Assembly (NCBI RefSeq): GCF_900112205.1
Contig: NZ_FOKW01000004.1
Location: 124,001-188,000 of the forward strand
Source: Natronobacterium haloterrestre
Lineage (GTDB): Archaea > Halobacteriota > Halobacteria > Halobacteriales > Natrialbaceae
Length of the DNA: 64,000 nt
Direction of reading: 5' to 3'
The notes beneath the pieces are model-generated. The model saw only the letters and a list, made by a program, of their open reading frames with translations, had not been told where the DNA came from and ran no database searches. The position numbers and the translations under genes are program-made. Shown one piece after another: positions 51,453-59,904 of this stretch. Each line of letters opens with the position of its first letter. Position 1 is the first letter of the stretch.

Positions 51453-51731
51453 CCATGCTGTTCGCTGACGTCGACTCACCGCGACGCCGAACTTCGACTC
51501 GTCGTCCGACTTGTCTCAAAGAACGTACTGGATACATCCTCTATATGCAGCACGCCAGCCCTGTTGGCTGAATGCTTCAAGGATGCGGATTCTTTGTTAT
51601 CGCTAATCGAACGAGAAACAGAAGAGCAGCTGTCGGAAGAAGATTTAGCCGTCCAGTCCGTAATAGAGGCTCTGAAACGCCCGAATACGGCTACCGGCTC
51701 TCGCGCTGTTCGACCTTGTTCAGATAGATAA
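51453..51731 (+). pseudogene. Remnant coding segment, family unknown
   Basis: Open for 92 codons without any start codon, with coding-like composition (ELRLVVRLVSKNVLDTS; ALLAECFKDADSLLSLIERE; EEQLSEEDLAVQSVIEALKR). The end runs through the att-like copy B. It seems to be the C-terminal piece of a protein whose start was lost during an integration or deletion. I cannot assign it. Confidence 0.35.
51691..51729 (-). repeat. Copy B of the chorismate mutase 3' end (att-like repeat)
   Basis: On the minus strand it codes IIYLNKVEQRESR then TAG. Compared with aroQ (LIELNKVEQRENR, TAA) the protein is nearly the same while most codons differ synonymously, so it derives from a divergent aroQ rather than a recent copy of this one. 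Confidence 0.8.
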
Positions 51732-51825
51732 TATCCAATGTGCGAACAGATGAAACACTGGCGACTGTACCATCAAACGCCTACTGGTGGTAAGATTCTT
51801 TGTCTTTGGTACCATAGTCGTATAC

Positions 51826-52071
51826 ATGTCAGCAGAAACGGACGGGCAAGGGAGGCTGTACATCCCCAAAGACGTACGAGAAAAATACGGCGAAAAGTAC
51901 CACATCGTCACGTACGAGGATAGAATCGAACTCGTTCCGGTTGCGGACGACCCGCTCGCTGCAGTTCGGGAGGCAGCAGGCGAGTTACGTGATGCGTCCA
52001 TCGACGATATTCGTGCGGACATCGAAGCAGAGGGGAAAGCTGAGGCCCGTAAGAAAGGGGACGATAGATGA
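51826..52071 (+). CDS. vapB: VapB-type AbrB-fold antitoxin
   Basis: An 81-aa protein with an AbrB/MazE-like swapped-hairpin DNA-binding domain at the N-terminus (DGQGRLYIPKDVREKYG; YHIVTYEDRIELVPV) and a C-terminal helix (LAAVREAAGELRDASIDDIR) that would occupy the toxin. The start is the ATG of MSAETDG, where TATA-like sequence TATACATG lies just upstream. It overlaps the toxin gene by four bases (ATGA). Confidence 0.88.
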   Translation: MSAETDGQGRLYIPKDVREKYGEKYHIVTYEDRIELVPVADDPLAAVREAAGELRDASIDDIRADIEAEGKAEARKKGDDR

Positions 52072-52451
52072 CGGTCTACGTAGAAAGCGACTTTTTGCTT
52101 GCGCTCGCCAAAGACTCGGACTGGTTGCAGCAATCAGCAGAAGAAGCACTGGACGAGTACGACGTAGAAACGTCGGCGTTCTCCTATCTCGAACTCCTTC
52201 TCGCCCGAGAACGGTACGAGTTTGAGTACGTCCCACTCGTGGCAAATCTGCTCGAACTCGTCCCTGTCCGAGACGAGGAAGAGCGACAAATCGTTCTGAA
52301 GGCCGTCAACTACTACGACGAGGGAATGACGGCGTTCGATTCCTTCCACGCCGCGACTGCAGAAACACGTACGCTGAACGTGCTCTCATCGGAGAAAGAC
52401 TACGAAGACATTGAGGTGGAACGAGTCCCGCTCGAACCTGCTGATGAATGA
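52068..52451 (+). CDS. vapC: VapC-type PIN-domain toxin
   Basis: A 127-aa PIN-domain ribonuclease. Acidic catalytic residues are in place: D8 in VESDFLLAL, E42 in SYLELLLAR, D92 in MTAFDSFHAATA, and D110 in SSEKDYEDI. VapC toxins cleave specific RNAs (often initiator tRNA or rRNA) when the antitoxin is lost. It lies between aroQ 3'-end copies B and C, i.e. exactly within the repeated-integration site, so it probably stabilises the island. Confidence 0.88.
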   Translation: MTVYVESDFLLALAKDSDWLQQSAEEALDEYDVETSAFSYLELLLARERYEFEYVPLVANLLELVPVRDEEERQIVLKAVNYYDEGMTAFDSFHAATAETRTLNVLSSEKDYEDIEVERVPLEPADE

Positions 52452-52474
52452 TGTAGCAATAATAATGTGGTGCG

Positions 52475-52507
52475 TTACCGATTCTCTCGTTGCTCGACTT
52501 TGTTCAG
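52475..52507 (-). repeat. Copy C: the genuine 3' end of aroQ
   Basis: LNKVEQRENR then TAA, the present end of the chorismate mutase gene, matching copies A and B in protein but not in codons. If it arrived with the latest integrating element, the older ends were displaced to A and B. Confidence 0.8.
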
Positions 52508-52804
52508 TTCGATCAACAGCCGGAAGATCGCCTTCACCAGATTCGCGTCCACGTCAAACTGCTCGGCGTTTTCGCCCGCCCGGTCCATCACCTGCTGTTC
52601 CTGCTGCTCGTCGGTCGTCGGCAACCCCTTCTCGTCTTTGACCTGTGCGATCGTATCCGCGACGTAGGTCCGCTGGGCGATCAACTCGACGATCTCGCGG
52701 TCGATCGTCTCGATCTCCTCGCGGAGTTCGTCGAGGCTCATTTCGTCGGGGGTTCGCGTTTCGGTCCGTTCGTTCCGTTCGTCGTCGGTCGTGTCTCGAG
52801 TCAT
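52475..52804 (-). CDS. aroQ: Chorismate mutase (AroQ type)
   Basis: A 109-aa all-alpha chorismate mutase converting chorismate to prephenate for Phe and Tyr. An acidic N-terminal tail (residues 1-22) precedes the AroQ core: LDELREEIETIDREIVELIAQR (long helix with the catalytic Arg), VKDEKGLPTTDEQQEQQVMD and the final IFRLLIELNKVEQRENR. The gene is 16 bases downstream of aroK on the same strand, forming an aromatic-biosynthesis operon. Its 3' end is the target of the att-like repeats. Confidence 0.93.
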   Translation of the reverse strand: MTRDTTDDERNERTETRTPDEMSLDELREEIETIDREIVELIAQRTYVADTIAQVKDEKGLPTTDEQQEQQVMDRAGENAEQFDVDANLVKAIFRLLIELNKVEQRENR

Positions 52805-52820
52805 GGTGTACTGTCTCCGT

Positions 52821-53708
52821 TCAGCTACGGGGCCGCGTCCGCGTCCCGTCGGTTCGTGTCGCAAGCAACCGCGTCGTCCCGTTGCGCTCGTCCCACCTTT
52901 CCCGAACCGCCTCGAGTGCGTCCGTCTCGCCGAGGGCGACGTAACTCGGCCCCGTCCCGGACAGCGAGACGCCGGCGACGTCGGGAAGGGCGTCGACCAG
53001 CGGTCCAGCCGGGAACTCGAGCGCGCCGCAGAAGGCGAAGCCGTTGACGGTCATCGCCTCGCCGTATCGCCCGTCGAGGGCCAGTTCCTCGACCAGGGCG
53101 GCCATCGGGGCGATCCGTTCGCAGGCGTCGACGTTCGCGTCGGCGCTGAACGACTGTTCCGGCGGGGTGTAAACGAGCGCGTGCCAGCCCCCATCGAGTT
53201 CGTCGCGGGCGAGCAGTTCGTCGGTCCCGTTGTCGGTGACCGTTACGCCCCCGAGCATGCTGGCGCTCGCATCGTCGAACGCGCCGGTGACGGTGACGCC
53301 GGCGTCGCGGGCAGCCTGAACACCGAGCCGGCAGGCATCGATCCGCTCGACGGCGTCGGCGATCCCGAGCGCGTCGAGCGTCGCGAGCACCGTCGCGTTG
53401 GCCGCGGCGCTCGAGCTTTTCAGCCCCGAGGCCATCGGCACCTCGCTCTCCGTGCGGACGCGAGCGCCGACCGCGGCGTCGGCCAGTCCCGCACGATCGG
53501 CGTACTCGGCGATCGCCAGTTCGGCACAGCGCTCGATGAGGGTCGCGTCGGCGTCGGCCTGGCCGTCGATCCGGCCGTGAACGTCACCGTCGTCGGTGAG
53601 TTCGACCGTGGCTGTCGTCTCGAGGTCGATGGCAAACGCGGAGCCGACTCCGGTCGCGAGTGCGTTGAGAACCGTCCCGGCTGCGGGAGCAACGGCGCGG
53701 CCGTCCAT
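52821..53708 (-). CDS. aroK: Shikimate kinase, archaeal GHMP type
   Basis: A 295-aa GHMP-superfamily kinase phosphorylating shikimate with ATP, unrelated to bacterial AroK. Its ATP loop is PMASGLKSSSAAANA, and the C-terminal GVSLSGTGPSYVALGE matches GHMP motif 3. Start at MDGRAVAPAAGTVLNAL, a normal GHMP first strand. The 5' flank holds the divergent DUF5796 gene. The aroQ gene follows after 16 bases. Confidence 0.95.
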   Translation of the reverse strand: MDGRAVAPAAGTVLNALATGVGSAFAIDLETTATVELTDDGDVHGRIDGQADADATLIERCAELAIAEYADRAGLADAAVGARVRTESEVPMASGLKSSSAAANATVLATLDALGIADAVERIDACRLGVQAARDAGVTVTGAFDDASASMLGGVTVTDNGTDELLARDELDGGWHALVYTPPEQSFSADANVDACERIAPMAALVEELALDGRYGEAMTVNGFAFCGALEFPAGPLVDALPDVAGVSLSGTGPSYVALGETDALEAVRERWDERNGTTRLLATRTDGTRTRPRS

Positions 53709-53862
53709 ATCCGTACACTCGTGGACGGATACTTACGGCTGACGATCCGGGTGAGCACGGCACACGGATGCGTCACGTGGTCGCGGCGTTCGGTTTCCGG
53801 TCCGGCATCGAACGCGGGTGAGAACGCACGCCTTTTCCCCCATCCGACCGAACGATGGGGCA

Positions 53863-54354
53863 ATGACCACGCGCAGCAACGTCGCCCCGAGCACGATCGG
53901 CGTCGACCTCGTCGACGGCGGCGTCGTCGTCCAGTACCTCGACGGCCGCGAGGTGTTCTATCACGGGCCGCCGAAACCCGTCGAGGGGTCGATCACCACG
54001 CCGCCGGGGAAGGACGTCCACGTCCTCGTCACCGACCCCGACGGCGTCGAGGGCGTCATGACCTACGTCAACGACCGCGACACCCACGACGGAATCCTCG
54101 AGACGACCGGCGTCGGGCGGGTCATGCTCGAGAGCGACGACGAGGAGGTGCTGTACCCGGGCGTGACGGTCTCGACGGAAGGGTACTCGATCCGGGTCGA
54201 GGCGGACGTCTCGGCGGTCGACGGTCGGATCTTCGTCTTCGCGGAGGACGAACTGAGCGAGCACGCCTACGAACTGGTCGCGGAGACGGACGACGGGGAG
54301 GACGAGGACGGCGGGGAAGCCGCCGCCGAACCGACCGACGCCACGGAGGAGTGA
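53863..54354 (+). CDS. DUF5796 family protein
   Basis: A 163-aa acidic beta-rich protein. The N-terminal part reads TIGVDLVDGGVVVQYLDGREVFYHG and GVEGVMTYVNDRDTHDG, ending in an acidic disordered tail. This is the DUF5796 family of haloarchaea; no role is known. The Met of MTTRSNV is preferred over upstream starts. Only two bases separate its stop from the next GTG, so the pair is co-translated. Confidence 0.85.
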   Translation: MTTRSNVAPSTIGVDLVDGGVVVQYLDGREVFYHGPPKPVEGSITTPPGKDVHVLVTDPDGVEGVMTYVNDRDTHDGILETTGVGRVMLESDDEEVLYPGVTVSTEGYSIRVEADVSAVDGRIFVFAEDELSEHAYELVAETDDGEDEDGGEAAAEPTDATEE

Positions 54355-54356
54355 CC

Positions 54357-54602
54357 GTGCCACTGCAGAAACCCTGGACCGATCTCGACCGCGACGCGGT
54401 CGCGAAAGCGCCGGACCGGCCGGGTGTCTACGAACTCGGCGACGCGGACGGTACTGTCCGCTCTGTCGGGCACGGCGTCTTGCGCGACGAACTCAAGACG
54501 GCGCTTTCCTACGGCGACGGCGACCGCGTTCGCTGGACCGAGACGCACACCCTCGAGCGGGCCCGCGAACTCGCCGAGGAACACCGGGAACGCCTCGAGT
54601 AA
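54357..54602 (+). CDS. Small protein with GIY-YIG-like start
   Basis: An 81-aa protein beginning at GTG 54357. Residues about 20-45 read RPGVYELGDADGTVRSVGHG, resembling the GVYxL...G...IG core of GIY-YIG nucleases, but the rest of a nuclease domain is missing. A C-terminal helix (ERARELAEEHRERLE) ends it. It lies directly after the DUF5796 gene. Probably a non-catalytic relative; function unknown. Confidence 0.78.
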   Translation: MPLQKPWTDLDRDAVAKAPDRPGVYELGDADGTVRSVGHGVLRDELKTALSYGDGDRVRWTETHTLERARELAEEHRERLE

Positions 54603-54701
54603 CGGAGGCGATCGCCGGCGGGAACGGATCGCGTCGCCTCGGTTTCCCGGCTCTTCATCTGGCCCGCATCGAAACCGGTGCAAGCGAGGCGATCACTGCG
54701 A

Positions 54702-54836
54702 TCACTGGATGTACGACGGCTCGGTGTCGTCACAGCGCTGCTCGTGTTCGGAGGCGTCCGACTTCTCGTCGAAGAGCAACCCACAGTTTTCACACTCGTA
54801 CCACGTCGCGTCGTCCCGCTCGGTCTGGACGACCAT
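54702..54836 (-). CDS. 44-aa zinc-finger-like microprotein
   Basis: Reads MVVQTERDDATWYECENCG then LLFDEKSDASEHEQRC. The pattern C-x2-C ... H-x3-C resembles a C2HC finger within a domain of about 30 residues. Haloarchaea encode near-identical microproteins. The longer upstream extension to 54944 is unlikely. No function is known. Confidence 0.78.
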   Translation of the reverse strand: MVVQTERDDATWYECENCGLLFDEKSDASEHEQRCDDTEPSYIQ

Positions 54837-54977
54837 GCGGGGGGATGCGACGCGAACCCTCAAATGCGTTTCTCCGGCGGGACGGGCGACCGCCGGCCGG
54901 AGGGGCTGGCGGGACCAGTGAGACCGGCGAGACCGGCGGGGCAACCCTCAAGGCGACCCGGCCGGAACGTACGCTCC

Positions 54978-57278
54978 ATGAGTGGGTCGGATCCGGACCC
55001 GGACCCGGGCTCGAGCGCGAACGGCGACGGCGTGGAGCTAACGGTGCGGGCCGCCGAGAAACGGGACGCCGGGCGCGGCGTGGCGCGGATCCCGGAGTTC
55101 GCGCGGCGACAGCTGGGCGTCCTGAGCGGCGATACGGTGGTCATCGAGGGCGACGCGACGACCGTCGCGAAGATGTGGCCAGCCGATCCGTCAGTGCCCG
55201 AGAACGTGGTCCAGATCGACGCCGACACGCGGGCGAACGCGGGCGTCCACGTCGGCGACACCGTCGTCGTCCGGACGAAAGACAAATCGTCGATCCAGGA
55301 GGCCCAGCGAGTGACGCTTGTCGCCCCGCCCTCGCTGTCCGACGACGAGCGCCAGGTCGCCGAGCGCAAGGCGACCAAGAAACTTCGGAACCGGCCAGTC
55401 CGGGCCGGCGAACAGATCCGCGTCGAGGGGTTCGGCCAGGAGCCGTTCAAGGTGGTCGACACCGATCCCGACGGCGACGTGCGTATCTCGAGTACGACGA
55501 CGATCCGGATCGTCGACGCGCAGGGGAGGAAACCCAACCGGGCGAGTTCCGGATCCGGAAGCACGGAGCGATCCGGCTCCACCGGGTCGACCGATACGTC
55601 CGCCGGCAGCACCGATACTGACACCGACGACGCCAACCTCGAGACCGAACTCGAGGGCGGCGACCCCTCCGAGACCGGCGGCGGCTCCGGGCCGAGTTCC
55701 GGCGTCACCTACGAGGACATCGGCGGTCTCGACGAGGAACTCGAGTTGGTGCGGGAGATGATCGAACTCCCGCTGTCGGAACCGGAACTGTTCCAGCGGC
55801 TCGGCGTCGAGCCGCCGTCGGGCGTCCTGCTGTACGGTCCGCCGGGCACCGGGAAAACGTTGATCGCCCGCGCGGTGGCCAACGAGGTCGACGCCCACTT
55901 CGAGACGATCTCCGGCCCGGAGATCATGTCCAAGTACAAGGGCGAAAGCGAGGAACAACTGCGCCGAACCTTCGAGCGGGCCCGCGAGGAGGCCCCGACG
56001 ATCATTTTCTTCGACGAGATCGACTCCATCGCGGGCGCTCGCGACGACGAGGGCGACGCCGAGAACCGGATCGTCGGCCAGTTGCTGACGCTGATGGACG
56101 GTCTCGACGCCCGCGGCGAAGTGATCGTCATCGGCGCGACCAACCGCGTCGACACGATCGATCCCGCCCTGCGCCGTGGCGGCCGGTTCGACCGCGAGAT
56201 CCAGATCGGCGTTCCCGACGAGAAAGGTCGGAAGGAGATCCTCGAGGTCCACACCCGGGGGATGCCCCTGGCCGACAACGTAAGCGTCGACGCCGTCGCC
56301 CGCCGGACCCACGGGTTCGTCGGCGCGGACCTGGACGCGGTCGCGAGCGAGGCGGCGATGGCGGCGATCCGCGACCGGCCGACAGACGCCAGCGATCGGG
56401 TCGAGTGGAACCGGGATCCGGTCGTCGAGAAGCGCCACTTCGACGAGGCGCTGGCGTCCGTCGAACCGTCCGCGATGCGGGAGTACGTCGCCGAATCGCC
56501 CGACACCGACTTCTCGGACGTCGGCGGCCTCGAGGACGCGAAGGGGACCCTTCGTGAATCGGTCGAGTGGCCCCTGACTTACGATCGGCTGTTCGAGGAG
56601 ACCAACACCGACCCGCCGTCGGGCGTCCTGCTGTACGGCCCGCCGGGAACCGGCAAGACACTGCTGGCCCGGGCGCTGGCCGGCGAGACGGACGTCAACT
56701 TCGTCCGCGTCGACGGTCCGGAGATCGTCGATCGCTACGTCGGCGAGAGCGAGAAGGCGATCCGGGAGGTGTTCGAGCGGGCCCGCCAGTCCGCGCCGTC
56801 GATCGTCTTCTTCGACGAGATCGATGCAATCACGGCCGCCCGGGGGGAGGGCCACGAGGTCACCGAACGCGTCGTCTCCCAACTGCTGACCGAACTCGAC
56901 GGGATGCGGGAAAACCCCAACCTCGTCGTGCTCGCCGCCACGAACCGCAAGGAGCAGATCGATCCCGCACTCCTGCGCCCGGGACGACTCGACACCCACG
57001 TGCTGGTCGGCGAACCCGACCGCGAGGCTCGCGAGAAGATCCTCGAGGTTCACACCCGCGGGAAACCGTTAGACGAGGACGTCGACGTGCGCGAACTCGC
57101 CGCCGAACTCGAGGGGTACACCGGCGCGGACCTCGAGGCGCTGGTCAGAAACGCCTCGATGAAGGCGATCCGCGAGGTCGCGACCGAGTACGATCCCGAG
57201 GCGGCCAACGAGCGGGCCGACGAGGTCGTCATCGAGCGGCGTCACCTCGCGGAGGCGAAGGAGTCGATCGACCGCTGA
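54978..57278 (+). CDS. cdc48: CDC48/VAT-like AAA ATPase
   Basis: A 766-aa two-ring AAA+ unfoldase. An N-terminal double-psi barrel/clam domain (about residues 20-180; VVRTKDKSSIQEAQRVTLVAPP) is followed by a Ser/Thr/Asp-rich linker (about 188-230). The D1 ring has Walker A GPPGTGKT at about 287 and FFDEIDSIAGARDD, the D2 ring Walker A at about 554 and FFDEIDAITAARGE; both have arginine-finger segments. It unfolds ubiquitin-like-tagged or damaged proteins for the proteasome. The linker's GSGSTERSGSTGSTDTS is longer than in classical Cdc48, a haloarchaeal feature. Confidence 0.95.
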   Translation: MSGSDPDPDPGSSANGDGVELTVRAAEKRDAGRGVARIPEFARRQLGVLSGDTVVIEGDATTVAKMWPADPSVPENVVQIDADTRANAGVHVGDTVVVRTKDKSSIQEAQRVTLVAPPSLSDDERQVAERKATKKLRNRPVRAGEQIRVEGFGQEPFKVVDTDPDGDVRISSTTTIRIVDAQGRKPNRASSGSGSTERSGSTGSTDTSAGSTDTDTDDANLETELEGGDPSETGGGSGPSSGVTYEDIGGLDEELELVREMIELPLSEPELFQRLGVEPPSGVLLYGPPGTGKTLIARAVANEVDAHFETISGPEIMSKYKGESEEQLRRTFERAREEAPTIIFFDEIDSIAGARDDEGDAENRIVGQLLTLMDGLDARGEVIVIGATNRVDTIDPALRRGGRFDREIQIGVPDEKGRKEILEVHTRGMPLADNVSVDAVARRTHGFVGADLDAVASEAAMAAIRDRPTDASDRVEWNRDPVVEKRHFDEALASVEPSAMREYVAESPDTDFSDVGGLEDAKGTLRESVEWPLTYDRLFEETNTDPPSGVLLYGPPGTGKTLLARALAGETDVNFVRVDGPEIVDRYVGESEKAIREVFERARQSAPSIVFFDEIDAITAARGEGHEVTERVVSQLLTELDGMRENPNLVVLAATNRKEQIDPALLRPGRLDTHVLVGEPDREAREKILEVHTRGKPLDEDVDVRELAAELEGYTGADLEALVRNASMKAIREVATEYDPEAANERADEVVIERRHLAEAKESIDR

Positions 57279-57470
57279 CTTTCGGTGTCGGCTCGACTCG
57301 GGTCCGATAGCGGTCTTCATCCCGAAGAGAGACACGAGCACCTGCGGGTCCGAGAAGCGAGCGACGGCCTCTCCTGGGGAGGGCTATGACTGCACGCCGG
57401 CGCGCGACCCCTCTCGGCGCAATTGACAACGAAGTAACGGCTTTAACCCCTGGGGGACGAAACAGGAGGT

Positions 57471-58280
57471 ATGCCTTCCGCCCCTGCCGACGGCGACGCC
57501 TCCGCCCCCGTCATCGAGACGGCCGACCTGACGAAGCGATACGGCGAGACGACCGCCGTCGCGGACCTCGATCTGGCGGTCGACCGGGGGACCGTCTACG
57601 GCTTTCTCGGTCCGAACGGCGCGGGCAAGACGACGACGATGCGGATGCTGACGACGCTGACCCGGCCGACTGCCGGTACCGCCCGCGTCGCGGGTCATCC
57701 CATCAGCGACCGGGAACTCGTCACGCCCCACATCGGCTACCTCCCCGAGGAGCCGCCGATCTACGACGAACTCAGCGGGCGCGAGCAACTCGAGTACGTC
57801 GCCGGGTTACGTGACCTGCCCGAACACGAGGTCACGGACCGCATCGAGTCGCTGCTCGAGCGGTTCGACCTGCTTGCCGACGCCGACAAACGCATCGAGG
57901 AGTACTCGAAGGGGATGCGCCAGAAGGTCGGCGTCATTCAGGCGGTGTTACACGAACCCGCAGTGGCCTTCCTCGACGAACCCACGAGCGGGCTCGACCC
58001 CCGCGCCGCGCGGACGATGCGGGACACGATCGCCGAACTCGCCGACCGCGAGATGACGATCTTCCTCTCGACGCACATCCTGCCGGTGGTCGACGAACTG
58101 GCCGACGAGATCGGCGTCCTCCACGACGGTCGCCTCGTCGCGGAGGGCGACCCCGAGACGCTGAAATCCCGCGCGGAGACCGGCGACGCTCGCAGCCTCG
58201 AGGACGCGTTCCTCGAGGTGACCCGGGAGTCGCCCGACCGACGGGCCGACGACGTGGCGGCGAACTCCTCGCCCGAATGA
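57471..58280 (+). CDS. ABC transporter ATP-binding protein
   Basis: A 269-aa ATPase: Walker A GPNGAGKTTT, Q loop YLPEEPPIYDEL, signature YSKGMRQKVG (LSGGQ variant), Walker B VAFLDEPTSGLD and His switch STHILPVVDE. This is the DrrA/CcmA-type of exporter ATPase. TATA-like CTTTAA lies about 28 bases upstream of the ATG, with GGAGGT directly abutting the start and too close to act as a Shine-Dalgarno. No clear permease adjoins it, although a polytopic protein follows after 55 bases. Confidence 0.93.
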   Translation: MPSAPADGDASAPVIETADLTKRYGETTAVADLDLAVDRGTVYGFLGPNGAGKTTTMRMLTTLTRPTAGTARVAGHPISDRELVTPHIGYLPEEPPIYDELSGREQLEYVAGLRDLPEHEVTDRIESLLERFDLLADADKRIEEYSKGMRQKVGVIQAVLHEPAVAFLDEPTSGLDPRAARTMRDTIAELADREMTIFLSTHILPVVDELADEIGVLHDGRLVAEGDPETLKSRAETGDARSLEDAFLEVTRESPDRRADDVAANSSPE

Positions 58281-58297
58281 GTCGTCACGAACGTGGT

Positions 58298-58306
58298 GGT
58301 AAATAT
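58298..58306 (+). promoter_or_regulatory. TATA box of the 58336 membrane gene
   Basis: GTAAATATA lies about 33 bases before the ATG at 58336. This separate promoter argues for the second Met (58336) as the start, not that at 58309. Confidence 0.45.
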
Positions 58307-58335
58307 ACATGTGGTCGGCCGTGGCAGCTCCGTGC

Positions 58336-59163
58336 ATGGTCCCTTCGCTTCCTCGTCCCTCCTCGGCGGCGATCGCGACCGGCCTCGTCGGCGGCGTCGG
58401 CAACGCCGTCGTCGCCGTCGCGCTGTACGCCCGCGCTGACTACCCCGCCCTCGAGTCGACGGGCGAAACCGCGCTCGTCGCGCTGTCCGCGTTTCCGGTC
58501 GGGTTCGTCCCGCTGTTGCTCGCGGCCTACGCCCGACTCGTCGCTCCCGCCCTCGGCTTCCTCGGACTCGTCGCCGGAACGGTCCGGCTCGAGGTGACCA
58601 CTCCCGCTCCCGAGTGGGGCGAACTGGGGGAGTACGTCGTCGTCGACGGGCCGACACACGTCGGCAGCTACGTCGATGCCTGGTACCTCTGGCTCGTGCT
58701 GGCCGCACTGCTGGCCGTCGCGGAGTTCGGGCTCCGTCGGCGGTACGGGATCGGCGACGGGCGGCTCCGCAACCTGCCCGACGGGCCACTCGAGCGGTCG
58801 AGCCGCTACGCGGTCGTCGTCGGAACCGCCGTCCTCGTCGGCATCGCGACGTCGTTGCTGGTGGTCGACGCGGGGATCAGGCCGGCCGCGCTGACGTCCG
58901 CGGTCTTCGCGTTCGCGGCCGCCGTGACGGCCGTTCCGCTCGCCGCGCTGTTCGAGGACGGCGCGCTCGCGCCGCTTGCCCTCTTCCCGCTGGTCCCGTA
59001 CTTCCTCGTCCTCGAGGTCTTCGTGACGACCGACAGCCCCGTTCACATCCTGCTGTTCGGGCCTTACGCCGTCGTTCTGGCCGTCGTCTGGGCGCTCGAG
59101 CGGCGGTTCCGATCCCGGCTGGGGGCAAGCGGCGATTCGCTCGGGGCGGACGAGCCGGTTTGA
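58336..59163 (+). CDS. Seven-helix membrane protein, unknown
   Basis: A 275-aa polytopic membrane protein from the second Met. Seven hydrophobic segments alternate with charged loops, and the middle contains ELGEYVVVDGPTHVGSYVDA before a membrane span. It could be an unconventional permease partner of the ATPase encoded 55 bases upstream, but it has its own TATA box. It resembles no family I can name. Confidence 0.72.
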   Translation: MVPSLPRPSSAAIATGLVGGVGNAVVAVALYARADYPALESTGETALVALSAFPVGFVPLLLAAYARLVAPALGFLGLVAGTVRLEVTTPAPEWGELGEYVVVDGPTHVGSYVDAWYLWLVLAALLAVAEFGLRRRYGIGDGRLRNLPDGPLERSSRYAVVVGTAVLVGIATSLLVVDAGIRPAALTSAVFAFAAAVTAVPLAALFEDGALAPLALFPLVPYFLVLEVFVTTDSPVHILLFGPYAVVLAVVWALERRFRSRLGASGDSLGADEPV

Positions 59164-59201
59164 GACGCGAAAACGCTTACCCTCGTCCCCAGTAGCACGA
59201 C

Positions 59202-59416
59202 TCAGGGATCGAACACGCCGCGGCGCAGGCCCTCGCGGACGGGGTCGTGTTCGGCGTCGGTCGGCGGCGGGCTCGTCACGAGCATCGCCTCGAGCCGTTC
59301 GTCCTCGTCGGCGAGTTCTAATGTGGCAGTGCGGGGGCCGATGGCGGCAACTCATCGGCCCCAAGGTCGGCCTCGAGGTCGATATCGATCTGTCGCCTGT
59401 CGATCGTCGCGGACAT
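59202..59416 (-). pseudogene. Frameshifted small conserved gene
   Basis: From ATG 59416 the frame reads MSATIDRRQIDIDLEADLGA then runs to a stop. A one-base deletion near 59356-59359 explains this: shifting frame restores AAIGPRTATLELADEDERLE and LVTSPPPTDAEHDPVREG down to the TGA at 59202. The intact protein would be 71 aa. It falls over a perfect 10-bp inverted repeat (59334-59362). Either a true mutation or a sequencing error; function unknown. Confidence 0.5.
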
Positions 59417-59545
59417 GACAACTCGAGATGAGCGGAGATTCCCTCTTTAAATCGACTTACAGTTCCGAATAATCTCGCTGTCGTGGACTTGTGTTAGTTC
59501 CAATCCTAATACTTATTATGTTAGGGTGCATACTAACAAACAGAG

Positions 59546-59845
59546 ATAACAGACGACGTCGCGGTCGTTCGCGACGAGACAGAAGCCTACGCGGACGGCA
59601 CTGCTGCCCGCGTTCGCGTGCTTGCGGTGCCCGAATCCGAGAAGTTCCCCGAGGGTATCAAGTACGCGTTCCACTACGGGGAAGCCGGTGCTGACGATCC
59701 GGTCATTCGGTTCGACAACCACCACGGGGTTCACGAACTGCACCTCAGCGCCGAGGTGTTCGAAATCGACTACCCCGGTCTTCAAGCGCTCTACCGCGCT
59801 TGACGGGCAGAATTCCCACCCAAGAAGCGAGACACTGGTAAGTAG
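59546..59845 (+). pseudogene. Decayed DUF6516-like toxin gene
   Basis: Frame reads TDDVAVVRDETEAYADGTAA, RVRVLAVPESEKFPEGIKYA, FHYGEAGADDPVIRFDNHHG, then YPGLQALYRA and a TGA at 59801 in a place where related proteins have Trp; it continues in frame RAEFPPKKRDTGK to a TAG. No ATG or GTG start remains upstream (ATA at 59546). So both start and a Trp codon are damaged. The family (DUF6516, a toxin-antitoxin toxin group) is inferred from sequence wording; the downstream HTH is its usual partner. Confidence 0.6.
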
Positions 59846-59904
59846 AATCGCCTTCAAATTATCACCCACCTCTTGGGTGACTCTCTGACAAAAACAAAAG
59901 CGCC

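Larger units (their letters stand above)
51434..51825. other. Degenerate segment with aroQ copy B
   Basis: 392 bases. A plus-strand frame from 51453 to 51731 is open but has no ATG; it reads like a coding remnant (LLSLIERETEEQLSEEDLAV) and its stop falls inside the aroQ 3'-end copy B. The rest is a promoter region for vapB. Confidence 0.45.

Noticed and set aside
55191-57053. 620-codon minus-strand frame opposite cdc48
   Set aside because: Antisense shadow of the AAA ATPase.
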